DNA of 64,000 nt from an uncultured Sulfolobales archaeon (GCA_937949785.1 CALEDH010000001.1:124001-188000), one strand, 5' to 3'. Positions 45,258 to 54,492 are shown, numbered from the stretch's first letter. The notes: generated by a model not told the origin, from the sequence alone. Numbers and translations: made by a program.

Positions 45258-46589
45258 TCATTGATTGTTGATTTTATATCTCCCAATTACTGCTTTAATG
45301 ATTGCTAATACTTCGTAGTTAAATCTGTAATAATTGATATTTCCGTCATCATCAACTTTAAATTTAAGTATTCCATCTCTTATAGTAGGTAGGATGACTT
45401 CAGGTATGTCCTTAGATGGGTAGAGCCTTCTTAGTGTAGGGAGGATTACGCAGAGGTTCCCGACGTTAATACCTAACTCACTTAACTTTCTGTCTAACTC
45501 TTCCCGCATCCTAAAGCCCTCAAGGATGTAGATGCTGCGCGCTAAACCAGCTAAATCACCTAAGGTGATCTTCTTATAGTTACCTGTAGAATATTTTAGC
45601 ATGACGGAGTCGTAGAAAATGTTGTAAATCCACGGCTCTTTAAATTCGTTAACATCGGGATGTTGTAATCCCAGTATATGACCTACCTCATGAATAATTA
45701 TATCAGCCCTCCTTAAGCTTAAGAATACGTAGTTCCCATAGGTAAAGGCTATTAAGATATCTTCATTGAATTTAATTGGCTTAGGTACCTCGATAATTAC
45801 TATTAGGTCCTCACTGAATAATCCCTTTAAAACACTCAAAAAGCTGTGGAGTTCTTTAAATCCGATCTTATCATTACTAGAGATGAAGAACTCGTAGTTA
45901 AATCTCTGATCATCTATAAATGCTAGTGATGTATTATAATTAAACACTAATTTAAAGATGGATAACCACACATCAAATGCTTCCTCGTAGACATCAGGTA
46001 GTAGCTCTTTAGGTACTACGCGGTAAGAATACGTACACCCACCTAAACCACAACTTAAGATGTCGTAAGTAAGAACGACGACCCTTAATTCGACAACACC
46101 GCTTGATACATATCTTATTGAAGGTTTGATGGTACCATCATAATGATCTATAAGACAGAACTCGTTATAGGTGAATTCCCCTAAATCCCACTCCTGACTT
46201 AAGGTCTGAACCCCTACGTTACGGGTGACTATATTGACTGTGACCCCCCTCTTAATCCTATTACTCGTTAAATCTACTTCATCTAATATAAAGCCTTCGA
46301 AAAACCTACTACCTAATATTATGTCAGGAGGTTCAGAATAATCGTCATAGATGAGTTTTGAAACACTTATCAAACCACTGCAGTTCCTCACGATTTTTGA
46401 GTTACCTATTAAGTAACTACAGTTTGCATCCGATATAAATGGTTGATTCTCAGATATCTTAAAACCTGCAACCCTCTTATCATGCCTGTCTAATAGCTTA
46501 GTAGTTAGCACCCCACCTGAAAGGATATGTATGAGTAGTAGGATGACTATGGACATCACCATCAACGTCGTTGATGAAGTCTTATCTAT
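45258..46589 (-). CDS. Membrane-anchored metzincin-like metalloprotease, probable AUA start
   Basis: About 443 residues with an N-terminal membrane helix (about 9-28). The zinc motif HEVGHILGLQH is at about 300-310, followed by a Met-turn SVMLKY near 328, as in metzincins. Cys pairs suggest an extracellular location. The ATGs nearest the helix have no Shine-Dalgarno motif. A GGGGAGGT (raw 46597-46604) lies 7 nt before an in-frame ATA at 46589, adding MDKTSSTTL in front of the helix, which supplies the normal basic head. A conventional start is 46562 or 46565. Confidence 0.7.
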   Translation of the reverse strand: MDKTSSTTLMVMSIVILLLIHILSGGVLTTKLLDRHDKRVAGFKISENQPFISDANCSYLIGNSKIVRNCSGLISVSKLIYDDYSEPPDIILGSRFFEGFILDEVDLTSNRIKRGVTVNIVTRNVGVQTLSQEWDLGEFTYNEFCLIDHYDGTIKPSIRYVSSGVVELRVVVLTYDILSCGLGGCTYSYRVVPKELLPDVYEEAFDVWLSIFKLVFNYNTSLAFIDDQRFNYEFFISSNDKIGFKELHSFLSVLKGLFSEDLIVIIEVPKPIKFNEDILIAFTYGNYVFLSLRRADIIIHEVGHILGLQHPDVNEFKEPWIYNIFYDSVMLKYSTGNYKKITLGDLAGLARSIYILEGFRMREELDRKLSELGINVGNLCVILPTLRRLYPSKDIPEVILPTIRDGILKFKVDDDGNINYYRFNYEVLAIIKAVIGRYKINNQ

Positions 46590-46661
46590 CGTGAATACCT
46601 CCCCAATTATAATTTCGGAAATTACCTTTTATACTGTTAAAATTAAATCAATTTTAAATCT

Positions 46662-48062
46662 TTAAAAATGTATGACGGAGATCAATGAAGTAGCGATTAC
46701 GAAGTAAGTAGATGTTGTTATAATATCACCTACAGTAGTTATCAGCGGTGCGGAGATCGTCACTGGGTCAATTCTTAAACGTGGGAGAAGTAGTGGGAGT
46801 AGAACACCAGTAATATCTGTTACTAAGGTTGATGCGATTAACGCTACTGCTACTATTAAACCAACAACAACTGCCTGTGTTACTGACATATAGGCAGTAA
46901 ATGTTATGAGAGCGCCTATTAGAAAAGAAATAGGTGATAGTAAAGCAATTAATGTTAATGAAATTATCATCTCCTTCTTTAACACCCTAATAATATCTTG
47001 CGGTCCTATCTCACCTACTGCTAGACTCCTTATTATGAATGTAGATGCCTGAGCACCTACATTACCTGAGTTATCTGAAAGCATAGGAAGGAAGGCGGCT
47101 AGGACCGCTATCCTTTCAATAACCCCGATGAATGAAGCTATTACCCAACCCGTAACAACATTCATTATATATAGATAGACTAAAGGTGCGAGCCTACTCC
47201 TAACTATTGATATAGGATTTGCAGTTAAGTACCTACCCTTAATAACCCGTATAAAACCTCCGAATCTTAGTAGGTCTTCACTATATTCATTTATAGCTAC
47301 GTCGAGTACATCGTCTATGGTCACAGCCCCTAACAACCTGCCATCCTCATCGAGGACCGGGATCTCAATTAAGTCGTATTTAACGAAGGTCTTAGCAACT
47401 TCCTCACGGTGTGATCTAACGTAAGCCGTCGCCGGCGGTTTTGATATAACATCCTTAAGGAGTTTCTCCCTGCTTAGAGAGATAAATGACTTAACATCAA
47501 CCCAGCCGAGGAACTTCCGATTCTCATCTACAACGTAAACATATGAGTGCTTATCATACATTCCTAACTCATTCTTAGCTGTGTACTCCTTAATAGCTTC
47601 ACCAACAGTTGATTTGTAGATGAATATAGGTACCTGCGGAGTCATTATACCACCCGCACTTTCACTAGGATATTTGAGGAGTGACATAACTTCAATCATT
47701 TTCCAATGAGGTAGTAAGTTAGCTAATTTAGTCCTAATCTTATGGGGGATTTTAAGTAGGAGATCTGCTACTTCATCAGAAGGCATTTCCACGAGAACTT
47801 TAGCCATATTATCAATACCTTGTACCCTTAATAATTCAAGTATTAAGTCCTCAGATAACTTGTTGAGGATGGGCTTTAAATTACTTAAAGGTATACATGA
47901 CACCACCCTACTCCTCTTACCCACATCTAAACGTTCTAACACCTCAACGTATTCATAGGGAGAAAGCCTAGATAAAAACATTGTTAGCTCATTAAGATTT
48001 CCACCCTCTAAAACGCTCTCTAAATCAGCCATTAACGCTTCTAAATTTTCAGCAGCCACCAC
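46662..48062 (-). CDS. mgtE: MgtE-type magnesium transporter
   Basis: A 466-residue Mg2+ channel. N-terminal MgtE helical domain (about 1-130), a CBS pair (about 135-265, with PATAYVRSHREEVAKTFVKYD), a connecting helix, and a C-terminal five-helix membrane domain (about 300-466) with FLPMLSDNSGNVGAQAST and conserved acidic residues. The GTG start follows GGTAGGTGG. Complete. Confidence 0.92.
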   Translation of the reverse strand: MVAAENLEALMADLESVLEGGNLNELTMFLSRLSPYEYVEVLERLDVGKRSRVVSCIPLSNLKPILNKLSEDLILELLRVQGIDNMAKVLVEMPSDEVADLLLKIPHKIRTKLANLLPHWKMIEVMSLLKYPSESAGGIMTPQVPIFIYKSTVGEAIKEYTAKNELGMYDKHSYVYVVDENRKFLGWVDVKSFISLSREKLLKDVISKPPATAYVRSHREEVAKTFVKYDLIEIPVLDEDGRLLGAVTIDDVLDVAINEYSEDLLRFGGFIRVIKGRYLTANPISIVRSRLAPLVYLYIMNVVTGWVIASFIGVIERIAVLAAFLPMLSDNSGNVGAQASTFIIRSLAVGEIGPQDIIRVLKKEMIISLTLIALLSPISFLIGALITFTAYMSVTQAVVVGLIVAVALIASTLVTDITGVLLPLLLPRLRIDPVTISAPLITTVGDIITTSTYFVIATSLISVIHF

Positions 48063-48221
48063 CGAACCACCTACCTTAAACTAAGTACTAATTGAGAGTA
48101 TTAAACTAATTATACTTAATGGGAGTATCTCTATGTCGGTTTCAGATATACGGTTATTGCAACAGGGGTTAAATTTAAAAGGTTTAAGTCCTTCATAAGT
48201 AGGTGGGGGTTGGGGGGCATA

Positions 48222-48605
48222 ATGGAGGCATATACTCTACTTGATAAGGTGCAGGCTACCTATAAGGTTATTGGCAAACATGTCTACGGTAATTTATATG
48301 ATTGCGACCCGAAAATTTTATCTGATGTTGAATATCTGACTGAAGTCATTGTTAATGCAGCTAAAGAAGGTAATATGACCCTACTAGATGTTAAGAGTTG
48401 GAAGATAGAGCCAGGTGTGAGTATCATCGCTATAATACTAGAGTCTCACATAACCATACATACGTGGCCTGAATATGGCTTCGCAACCGTTGATGTTTAT
48501 TCCTGCGGTCTACATACAAACCCTGAAAACTCGTTCAAATACATAGTGAGTGCGTTGAAGGCAGGGAGGTATGAGTGTAAAGTTATTGATAGATCTTTCT
48601 ACTAA
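48222..48605 (+). CDS. speD: Pyruvoyl-dependent decarboxylase, SpeD family (AdoMet or arginine decarboxylase)
   Basis: A 127-residue self-cleaving enzyme of polyamine synthesis. Glu74-Ser75 in [13 protein letters not shown] is the cleavage site forming the pyruvoyl group; His80 and Cys95 match the processing and catalytic residues. Crenarchaeal arginine decarboxylase evolved from this family and looks alike, so either substrate is possible. I chose the ATG at 48222, 4 nt after a G-run; an in-frame TTG at 48210 falls within that run. Confidence 0.85.
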   Translation: MEAYTLLDKVQATYKVIGKHVYGNLYDCDPKILSDVEYLTEVIVNAAKEGNMTLLDVKSWKIEPGVSIIAIILESHITIHTWPEYGFATVDVYSCGLHTNPENSFKYIVSALKAGRYECKVIDRSFY

Positions 48606-48689
48606 TCGTAAAATATTTTTAAAAGTTATTTAGCATTTTTAAAAATAAATATGAGGTAATTGATGTTGAAATTTATTAACCTCAAAAAC

Positions 48690-48780
48690 AATTCCTAGCT
48701 AGGAGGGTCAGTAAGAGAGTAGAAGCCCTCCAACCCCGCGGTGGTTGGGGTTGACCTGAATTAAAGTTCCCCAACACCGC
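48690..48780 (+). pseudogene. Possible TnpB 3'-end remnant with hairpin
   Basis: The frame RVSKRVEALQPRGGWG-stop, followed by CAACCCC-loop-GGGGTTG, looks like the C-terminal tail and right end of an IS200/IS605 TnpB gene. There is no transposase upstream. This is a weak, pattern-only call; the hairpin could instead be a transcription terminator for the converging genes. Confidence 0.3.
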
Positions 48781-49871
48781 TACAAGTTCTTCATACAGCC
48801 TCTAATCCTACTCAGAAGTTCTAAGGCCAGTTCCCTCTTACCATATGTGGAGATATAGAAACTACTACTTAAATCTTTAACATCCTCTAAAGTTTTCATA
48901 AACAGAAATTCGTTCGCTGTAATCACATCATTAGCTCTTAGGAGGTGTGTTATACGTTCTCTCTCTGAGCTGTTTAAGTTAATCCCTAAGGTAGTGAGGG
49001 TTTCTAATCTTCTAACGCTGTCGATTACCGCATACGCAGCTACTACATGAACGTCCTGGCTGTAGGACTTTAAGGATGTTACGAACTGCCTAAACCTACT
49101 GGTATTATATATAGGTTGTGTCACCACAAATTCTGCACCAGCTCTTAACTTCCTCACACACCTCAACACCTCTAACTCTAAGTAGTTGCTGTATTGGTTT
49201 GCCGTCACGCCTATGTGGGCCGGTCTACTGCCTAAATTAACTTGCCTACCGCTGTAATCAAAACCTAAATCGCTTATTAACCTACATAAGTATGTAAGCT
49301 GTGTTGAATCTAATTCGAAATATGTTCCAGCAGTGTTTCTAGGCCAATCACCTGTTACGATTAAGAGATTACGTATATCGCAGTTTAGAGATGTAATTAA
49401 GTACTTAGTTAGTTCTTCTACTGATTTATTACGTGACGCTATGTTGATCATCACATCACTATCTCCTAAGGTCTTAGTAAGTAATCCCAGAGTTAGTTGG
49501 TCGTAGGTCTTCAGACCCATAGGTGAGTCAACTATAGCGAAAACATCTACGTACGCTGATAACCTACTCAATGTGTTGAGTATGTTAGGTAAGTCCTGAT
49601 TGGTTGGCTGGCTAAAGACTTCGTAGATAAGCACGTTACCCTTATTAAGTAACCTCATAAACTTTGAGAGAGCTCTCCTACTAGGTGGGTAGTAATCCTT
49701 TAATTTAAAGTACGGCCTTAAATTTACCTTAGTGAAGACTTCGTAACGCTTAATGTGGTCATGTAAGCTGGCGTAGAGTTTAACCCATACACACTCACCT
49801 GAAACCTCGCACTGCGTATCTCTATACCCACCGCAAGGACCGTTCAACATGTTCTTTGGACAGCTACCCAC
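48780..49871 (-). CDS. MetV-MetF fusion: methylenetetrahydrofolate reductase-like protein
   Basis: A 363-residue protein. The first 30 residues (CPKNMLNGPCGGYRD, then CEVSGECVW) match the cysteine motif of the MetV/MTHFR_C accessory domain. The remainder (about 70-360) resembles the MetF TIM barrel, with LLIVTGDWP and ADFVVTQPIYN-like segments (here AEFVVTQPIYN). In acetogens MetV is a separate subunit; here it sits in front of MetF in one chain. It is likely to process a one-carbon carrier with SHMT at 29323. GTG start after AGGA. Confidence 0.75.
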   Translation of the reverse strand: MGSCPKNMLNGPCGGYRDTQCEVSGECVWVKLYASLHDHIKRYEVFTKVNLRPYFKLKDYYPPSRRALSKFMRLLNKGNVLIYEVFSQPTNQDLPNILNTLSRLSAYVDVFAIVDSPMGLKTYDQLTLGLLTKTLGDSDVMINIASRNKSVEELTKYLITSLNCDIRNLLIVTGDWPRNTAGTYFELDSTQLTYLCRLISDLGFDYSGRQVNLGSRPAHIGVTANQYSNYLELEVLRCVRKLRAGAEFVVTQPIYNTSRFRQFVTSLKSYSQDVHVVAAYAVIDSVRRLETLTTLGINLNSSERERITHLLRANDVITANEFLFMKTLEDVKDLSSSFYISTYGKRELALELLSRIRGCMKNL

Positions 49872-49941
49872 TCATCATTCCTGAATTATGATAAATGTTT
49901 AAAGTATTAAAGATTTAGTAAGCTATAACTACTTGATTTAG

Positions 49942-51060
49942 ATGAGAGTAGGTATTATAGGTGGTGGGGTTGGAGGACTCCTCACCGGTGTTAAGGCCGT
50001 TGATAACGTAGGTAAAGTAGATTTATATGAGGAACACACCTTAGTTGGTTATCCTAGACACTGCACAGGCTTAGTAAGTGATAGAGTTCTTAACTGCCTA
50101 GGTAGCGGGGTTAAAAACCACGTATTAAACACCTTCAAAAGCTATACATTAATTCATTCACTAAGGCCTAATAAGCGATTAGAACTTAGGTTTAGAAACA
50201 CTATCTACTTAATTGACAGGCCTAGTGTTGAGAGGTATTTAAGTGAGGAGTTCCAAAAACGCGGGGGCTCACTCTATCTAGGCTTAAAGATCGCGTGGGT
50301 GGATCCTAATAACACTTCATTAGGCATAGGTAATACCTCCTTAAGGAAATACGATATCATAGTCATTGCTGAGGGTGCTAGAGCCGTACTTACGAGGGCC
50401 TCTGGGATGTGTGGGGATCCTAACTACCTTGTAGGGTTGCAGACAATTATTAAGTGTAAGAACGATTTGGAAAATCCTTACGTCATCTTCGGCGATGACG
50501 TCAGTAAGGAATTTTTCGGATGGGTTATACCGGTTAGTGAAAGACGGTTAATATTCGGACTGGCAGATAGTTACGTAAGCTACGCTAAGCTAAACCGCTT
50601 AGTAAAGACCTACTTAATGAGGAAGTTCGGAATTAATAACCTAGTAGTTGAAGAAGTTTTCGGTGGGTTAATACCTACTTCAAGTCCGTGTAGACAGACG
50701 TTTAAAAATGTTATAGGTATTGGAGACGCTGTATCAGTTGTAAAGCCTTTAAGTGGTGGCGGTATTTACGGCATATCAAGACAGGTAATGGTGTTAGAAG
50801 AATTGTTAAGGAGGTCTGACACACCTGAGGAAGTCCTAAAAGGGTATGAGGGTAGGTTATCAAGTTTAATAACAGTTCTGAAGATTCAACACGTGCTGAG
50901 GAAATGTGTGGTTAGGAGGTTTAATAGTTTAAGTAATTTCGTCATGAAACTTATTGATTTAGGAATTAATGATATCCACATATTAGACTACGATATATAC
51001 ATGGCTGACCTATTAGATGTTAAGGATTTAAGTAAGGCCTTCACAGCGTTTCTTATATAG
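49942..51060 (+). CDS. FAD-dependent oxidoreductase, geranylgeranyl reductase family
   Basis: A 372-residue flavoprotein. The N-terminal GIIGGGVGGLLTG binds the ADP part of FAD. A YPRHCTGLVS motif, the FGWVIP motif and GIGDAVSVVKPLSGGGIYG near residue 255-275 are typical of the family that saturates isoprenoid chains of archaeal lipids. ATG start, leaderless. Divergent from the MetV-MetF gene. The substrate may be lipid precursors or a quinone tail. Confidence 0.82.
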   Translation: MRVGIIGGGVGGLLTGVKAVDNVGKVDLYEEHTLVGYPRHCTGLVSDRVLNCLGSGVKNHVLNTFKSYTLIHSLRPNKRLELRFRNTIYLIDRPSVERYLSEEFQKRGGSLYLGLKIAWVDPNNTSLGIGNTSLRKYDIIVIAEGARAVLTRASGMCGDPNYLVGLQTIIKCKNDLENPYVIFGDDVSKEFFGWVIPVSERRLIFGLADSYVSYAKLNRLVKTYLMRKFGINNLVVEEVFGGLIPTSSPCRQTFKNVIGIGDAVSVVKPLSGGGIYGISRQVMVLEELLRRSDTPEEVLKGYEGRLSSLITVLKIQHVLRKCVVRRFNSLSNFVMKLIDLGINDIHILDYDIYMADLLDVKDLSKAFTAFLI

Positions 51061-51301
51061 AACTTCAGAAGACTGCATGATTGTACTAACATGCCCACCT
51101 AAATTTAATTGCAATACTTGCCAGTAATTACTTAGGGTTGGACTAGGTAGTGATCTCACATATCAGCGCCTCTTTCTAACTAGTACTTCATGATGGATAT
51201 TACTCTTAGTTTTGTTACGATGTAATTTATATCGAATCACCGTAGTTTGAAGGATGTGAAATAGTTTTAAATGGTTTAGAGTAGTAGTTATAGGTGTTGG
51301 A

Positions 51302-51466
51302 GTGTCTAGTAGGAAGAAGAGGGCCTCAGGGCCTCAGTCGGCAGCAGGTCTGGTCAGGTTTTTCGAGGATGTTGAGTCTAAGTTTATAATATCACCTACG
51401 GTTTTACTGGTCATAGCGACTGTATTTATATCGATGGTAGTTGCTATGAATATGTTACTTAGGTAA
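51302..51466 (+). CDS. secG: Sec61-beta / SecG preprotein translocase subunit
   Basis: A 54-residue single-span membrane protein missed by length-limited gene calls. It has a basic SSRKKRASGPQSAAGLVRFF head, a conserved FEDVESKFIISP segment and a C-terminal transmembrane helix (TVLLVIATVFISMVVAM). GTG start 6 nt after AGGTG. A TATA-like AGTTTTAAATGG lies near 51262. Its stop overlaps the 3' end of the convergent porB by 8 bp. Confidence 0.92.
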   Translation: MSSRKKRASGPQSAAGLVRFFEDVESKFIISPTVLLVIATVFISMVVAMNMLLR

Positions 51467-52346
51467 ATTTAAGTAGTAGTTCCCAAGTGTTGTTGATGAA
51501 GTCTTCAAAACGTCTTAAATCATCTTCACTGAGGTCTTTAAACCGGCCTTGAACGCTTATGTAATCTTTAATATGCTTTCTCTTATGTTTATCTAAGTAT
51601 ATGTTGCTTGGTGGGGTTAACCTTAGCTTATGTTGTTCAGCCTCAAAGAGTATCCAAGCACCTACCTCAACAGCTAGTTTAGCAACCTCAACTGTCTTAG
51701 ATGGGTCGAAGCGCCAGCCGGTAGGGCATGGTGCGTGTAGATGTATGTACTTAAACCCCCTAATCGTAGCTGCTTTCCTCAACTTACTTATGAAGTCTAG
51801 TGGGAAGGCTATACTTGCAGTAGCTGTGTAAGGTATTTTATGTAGTAGCATTATTAGGGGTACTTCCTTCCTATCCTCCCTCTTACCTGTTACCGTAGTT
51901 GATGTCCAAGCACCGTATGGGGTTAGCGAGCTTCGCTGGATTCCAGTATTCATATATGCTTCATTATCCACACAAATATATATTAAGTCGTCATTTCTTT
52001 CAGCACTACCTGATAGCGATGCGAAACCTATATCTGCTGTTGCACCATCACCAGCCCAAACTACCGGTATTCCGCCAATCTTTAAAATTTCCTTAACGTT
52101 CGCTATCCCTGAGGCCACAGATGCTGATGATGCGAACGGTACGTTGATCACCCTCATAGCTATACTGCTTTTAGGTAGTGTGCCCTGAATTATTGTTGAG
52201 CAGCCGGCAGGTACTACTATTATTGAGTCTTTACCTAACGCCATACCAACATATCTTAACCCAAGCGTTTCCGGGCAGCCGGGACATGCCGTATGCCCTG
52301 GGAGTACGTAGTTATCCCTGCTTAGTCCTTGGATTTTAATAGACAT
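51459..52346 (-). CDS. porB: 2-oxoacid (pyruvate):ferredoxin oxidoreductase beta subunit
   Basis: TPP-binding subunit of 295 residues. GHTACPGCPETLGLRY and the later AGCST give cluster-ligating cysteines; WAGDGATADIGFASLSG is the TPP-binding GDG motif, with DNEAYMNTG following. It closes the porG-D-A-B operon, 4 bp after porA. GGTAGGTG precedes the ATG. Confidence 0.95.
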   Translation of the reverse strand: MSIKIQGLSRDNYVLPGHTACPGCPETLGLRYVGMALGKDSIIVVPAGCSTIIQGTLPKSSIAMRVINVPFASSASVASGIANVKEILKIGGIPVVWAGDGATADIGFASLSGSAERNDDLIYICVDNEAYMNTGIQRSSLTPYGAWTSTTVTGKREDRKEVPLIMLLHKIPYTATASIAFPLDFISKLRKAATIRGFKYIHLHAPCPTGWRFDPSKTVEVAKLAVEVGAWILFEAEQHKLRLTPPSNIYLDKHKRKHIKDYISVQGRFKDLSEDDLRRFEDFINNTWELLLKFT

Positions 52347-52350
52347 AAGG

Positions 52351-53526
52351 TCACCTACCTAAGAACCATTCTGAGGTATTCCCAATATAGCCTCCTTCCT
52401 CAACATCGCCGATGAATTTTAAGATTATCCCCCTGATGTCGTTGGGGTTTACATCAACACCTGCTAGGCCGGCTATCACACCTCTAACTACGACTTTATT
52501 ACTTAACCCATATGTCCTGGCTAATACCTCACTATGTATATGTCCTAACGAGCCTAGAGAGACTGATTTATCGAATACTAGGACTCCTTTAACACTACTC
52601 ATAGCTTTTGTTAAGTCTTCTTCGGGGAAGGGTCTGAAGAACCTTACCTTAAGTACACCTACATCATAGCCATTACTTCTTAACTCATCACATACGTCCT
52701 TCATAGTGCCTACCCAACCACCCATAGCTACTATTAAGTACTTACTATCATCACATCTATAACATTCTGTTAAACCACCGTAACTCCGCCCAGTTAATTT
52801 CTCATACTCTCTATCAACTTCTTTAATGACTTCCTTAGCGTTCTCCATAGATTTATGTATATCATATCTCATAGTAGCTACGTCCTCAGCGTTAGATAGG
52901 TTACCCATAGTTAGGATGTTATCCGAACACATGTTATATGGTTGTGACCTAGGTTTGAGGAAGGACTTAATTACGTCTTCATCTGGTATGTCTACGGGTT
53001 CTGATGTGTGGCTTAGTAGGAAGCCGTCAAAACCTAACATACCTGGTAGGTAGACCTCCTCATCTTCAGTAATCCTATATAATTGTATCGTAGTATCTAA
53101 GATTTCCTGGTTATTCTCAGCTAGCGCCATTAACCAACCGCAATCTCTTTGACCCATGAAGTCTGTATGCTCACTCCATATATTCCAAGGAGGTCCTACG
53201 GTCCTAGTAACTACTGCTAAGACCATAGGTACCCTACTACCAGCAACCCACCAAAGCATTTCATGTGCGAAGAGTAGTCCGTGTGATGATGTAGCTGTGA
53301 ATGCTCTAGCCCCGCATAACGCTGCTCCGTAAGCAGCTGCCAGCGCTGCAAACTCTGATTCAACCCTCATTAACCTAGCCTTAATTAACTTCATATCTAC
53401 GAACTCGCTTAACCTCTCAACAATAGTTGTTTGAGGTGTTATCGGGTAAGCTGTTATTAGGTCAACGTTAGATAGTCTAACAGCTTCCGCAACCGCGTAA
53501 TTACCTGTTAAAACCTTGGTAACCAT
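52351..53526 (-). CDS. porA: 2-oxoacid (pyruvate):ferredoxin oxidoreductase alpha subunit
   Basis: A 391-residue subunit with YPITPQT near residue 42, the TSSHGLLFAHEMLWW segment and a C-terminal domain with LGSLGHIHSEV. It catalyses CoA-dependent oxidative decarboxylation with reduction of ferredoxin, together with beta, gamma and delta. GAGGTAG lies before the ATG, in the end of porD. Confidence 0.95.
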   Translation of the reverse strand: MVTKVLTGNYAVAEAVRLSNVDLITAYPITPQTTIVERLSEFVDMKLIKARLMRVESEFAALAAAYGAALCGARAFTATSSHGLLFAHEMLWWVAGSRVPMVLAVVTRTVGPPWNIWSEHTDFMGQRDCGWLMALAENNQEILDTTIQLYRITEDEEVYLPGMLGFDGFLLSHTSEPVDIPDEDVIKSFLKPRSQPYNMCSDNILTMGNLSNAEDVATMRYDIHKSMENAKEVIKEVDREYEKLTGRSYGGLTECYRCDDSKYLIVAMGGWVGTMKDVCDELRSNGYDVGVLKVRFFRPFPEEDLTKAMSSVKGVLVFDKSVSLGSLGHIHSEVLARTYGLSNKVVVRGVIAGLAGVDVNPNDIRGIILKFIGDVEEGGYIGNTSEWFLGR

Positions 53527-53537
53527 GATGGACTACC

Positions 53538-53801
53538 TCACTCTTCGACCATTGTGATCGCCTTAGCCGGGCATATGTTGGAGCATATACCGCAGCCCTT
53601 ACAGTAGTCATAGTTGATCTCTACGTATTCGTTAGGGCTGTCTAATATGTTAATAGATGAGTCTGGGCAGTACAGCCAACATAACCCACACCTAATACAC
53701 TTACTGTGGTTTACTTCTGGTTTCTTAAATCTCCAATAACCAGTCCTACCTGCAACACCTATAGCAGGCCTTGAGATAGGTAGTTTACATGTTTTACTCA
53801 G
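53538..53801 (-). CDS. porD: 2-oxoacid:ferredoxin oxidoreductase delta subunit (2x[4Fe-4S]), CUG start
   Basis: An 87-residue ferredoxin-like subunit with SKTCKLPISRPAIGVAG at the N-terminus and two clusters: CIRCGLCWLYCP (35-46) and CKGCGICSNICP (67-78). Between the upstream stop and these motifs there is no in-frame ATG, GTG or TTG; the first sits at residue 84. A CTG at 53801-53799 lies 7 nt after GAGGTG (raw 53809-53814) and yields the normal PorD N-terminus. I therefore call a CUG start. It overlaps porG by 8 bp and is followed by porA. Confidence 0.88.
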   Translation of the reverse strand: MSKTCKLPISRPAIGVAGRTGYWRFKKPEVNHSKCIRCGLCWLYCPDSSINILDSPNEYVEINYDYCKGCGICSNICPAKAITMVEE

Positions 53802-54387
53802 CTTCGCTCACCTCATCGTAAGCTATTTTAATAGCCTTTACGTTAAGCTCTAATAAATCACCATGTAGGTACTCCCTAACACTCCTAATCAAATCATCTA
53901 CATTAACCAAACCTGTAACCTTTGAAAAAGCACCTAACATCGGCATGTTAACTAATGACCAACCGGTGAAGAAGAGCCCTAACTTCCTCACTATATCATT
54001 AGCGTTTATGTAGAAAATCCTATACCTATCTGATGTTCTGATCTTAAATTGAGTATTAATAATTAGAGTGCCGCCGTCCCTAACATCCTGACTAATGTTA
54101 AGGATCTCGTATAACTTGTGGTCGAAGATGATAGCTATGTCTGGTTTTACGTTAGTATATCTAGACCTTACCCTCTCCCTAGAAATTCTAACGGATGCTG
54201 TGACTGGTGCACCCCTCCGTTCAGCACTGAAAAAAGGGTATGCCTGACCCCATAGCCCAGCTATACATACGGCTCTGACTAACACGTTAGCCGCGGTTAC
54301 GACTCCTTGACCACCCCTACCGTACAACTTTACATTTACTTCCTTATTATTACCAATTAATATAAAACACCATTTATAACATATCAA
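53794..54387 (-). CDS. porG: 2-oxoacid:ferredoxin oxidoreductase gamma subunit
   Basis: A 197-residue subunit with the family YGRGGQGVVTAAN near residue 22 and a SAERRGAPVTASVRIS segment. First gene of the operon. The in-frame TTG at 54387 adds a cysteine-rich head unlike PorG, which normally begins a few residues before the GRGGQG motif. The real start is likely downstream, near the GTA/AAT codons that follow a second TATA-like box, and may also be a non-standard codon. Confidence 0.9.
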   Translation of the reverse strand: MICYKWCFILIGNNKEVNVKLYGRGGQGVVTAANVLVRAVCIAGLWGQAYPFFSAERRGAPVTASVRISRERVRSRYTNVKPDIAIIFDHKLYEILNISQDVRDGGTLIINTQFKIRTSDRYRIFYINANDIVRKLGLFFTGWSLVNMPMLGAFSKVTGLVNVDDLIRSVREYLHGDLLELNVKAIKIAYDEVSEAE

Positions 54388-54492
54388 TCTTAAGTAATAA
54401 ATAATAACCTACTTTAAAATTAATTATAAAATTAAACATGTTTAAATCTGTTTAAAAAATAAAGTTATTAAACAACATATGAGAAAATTAAA

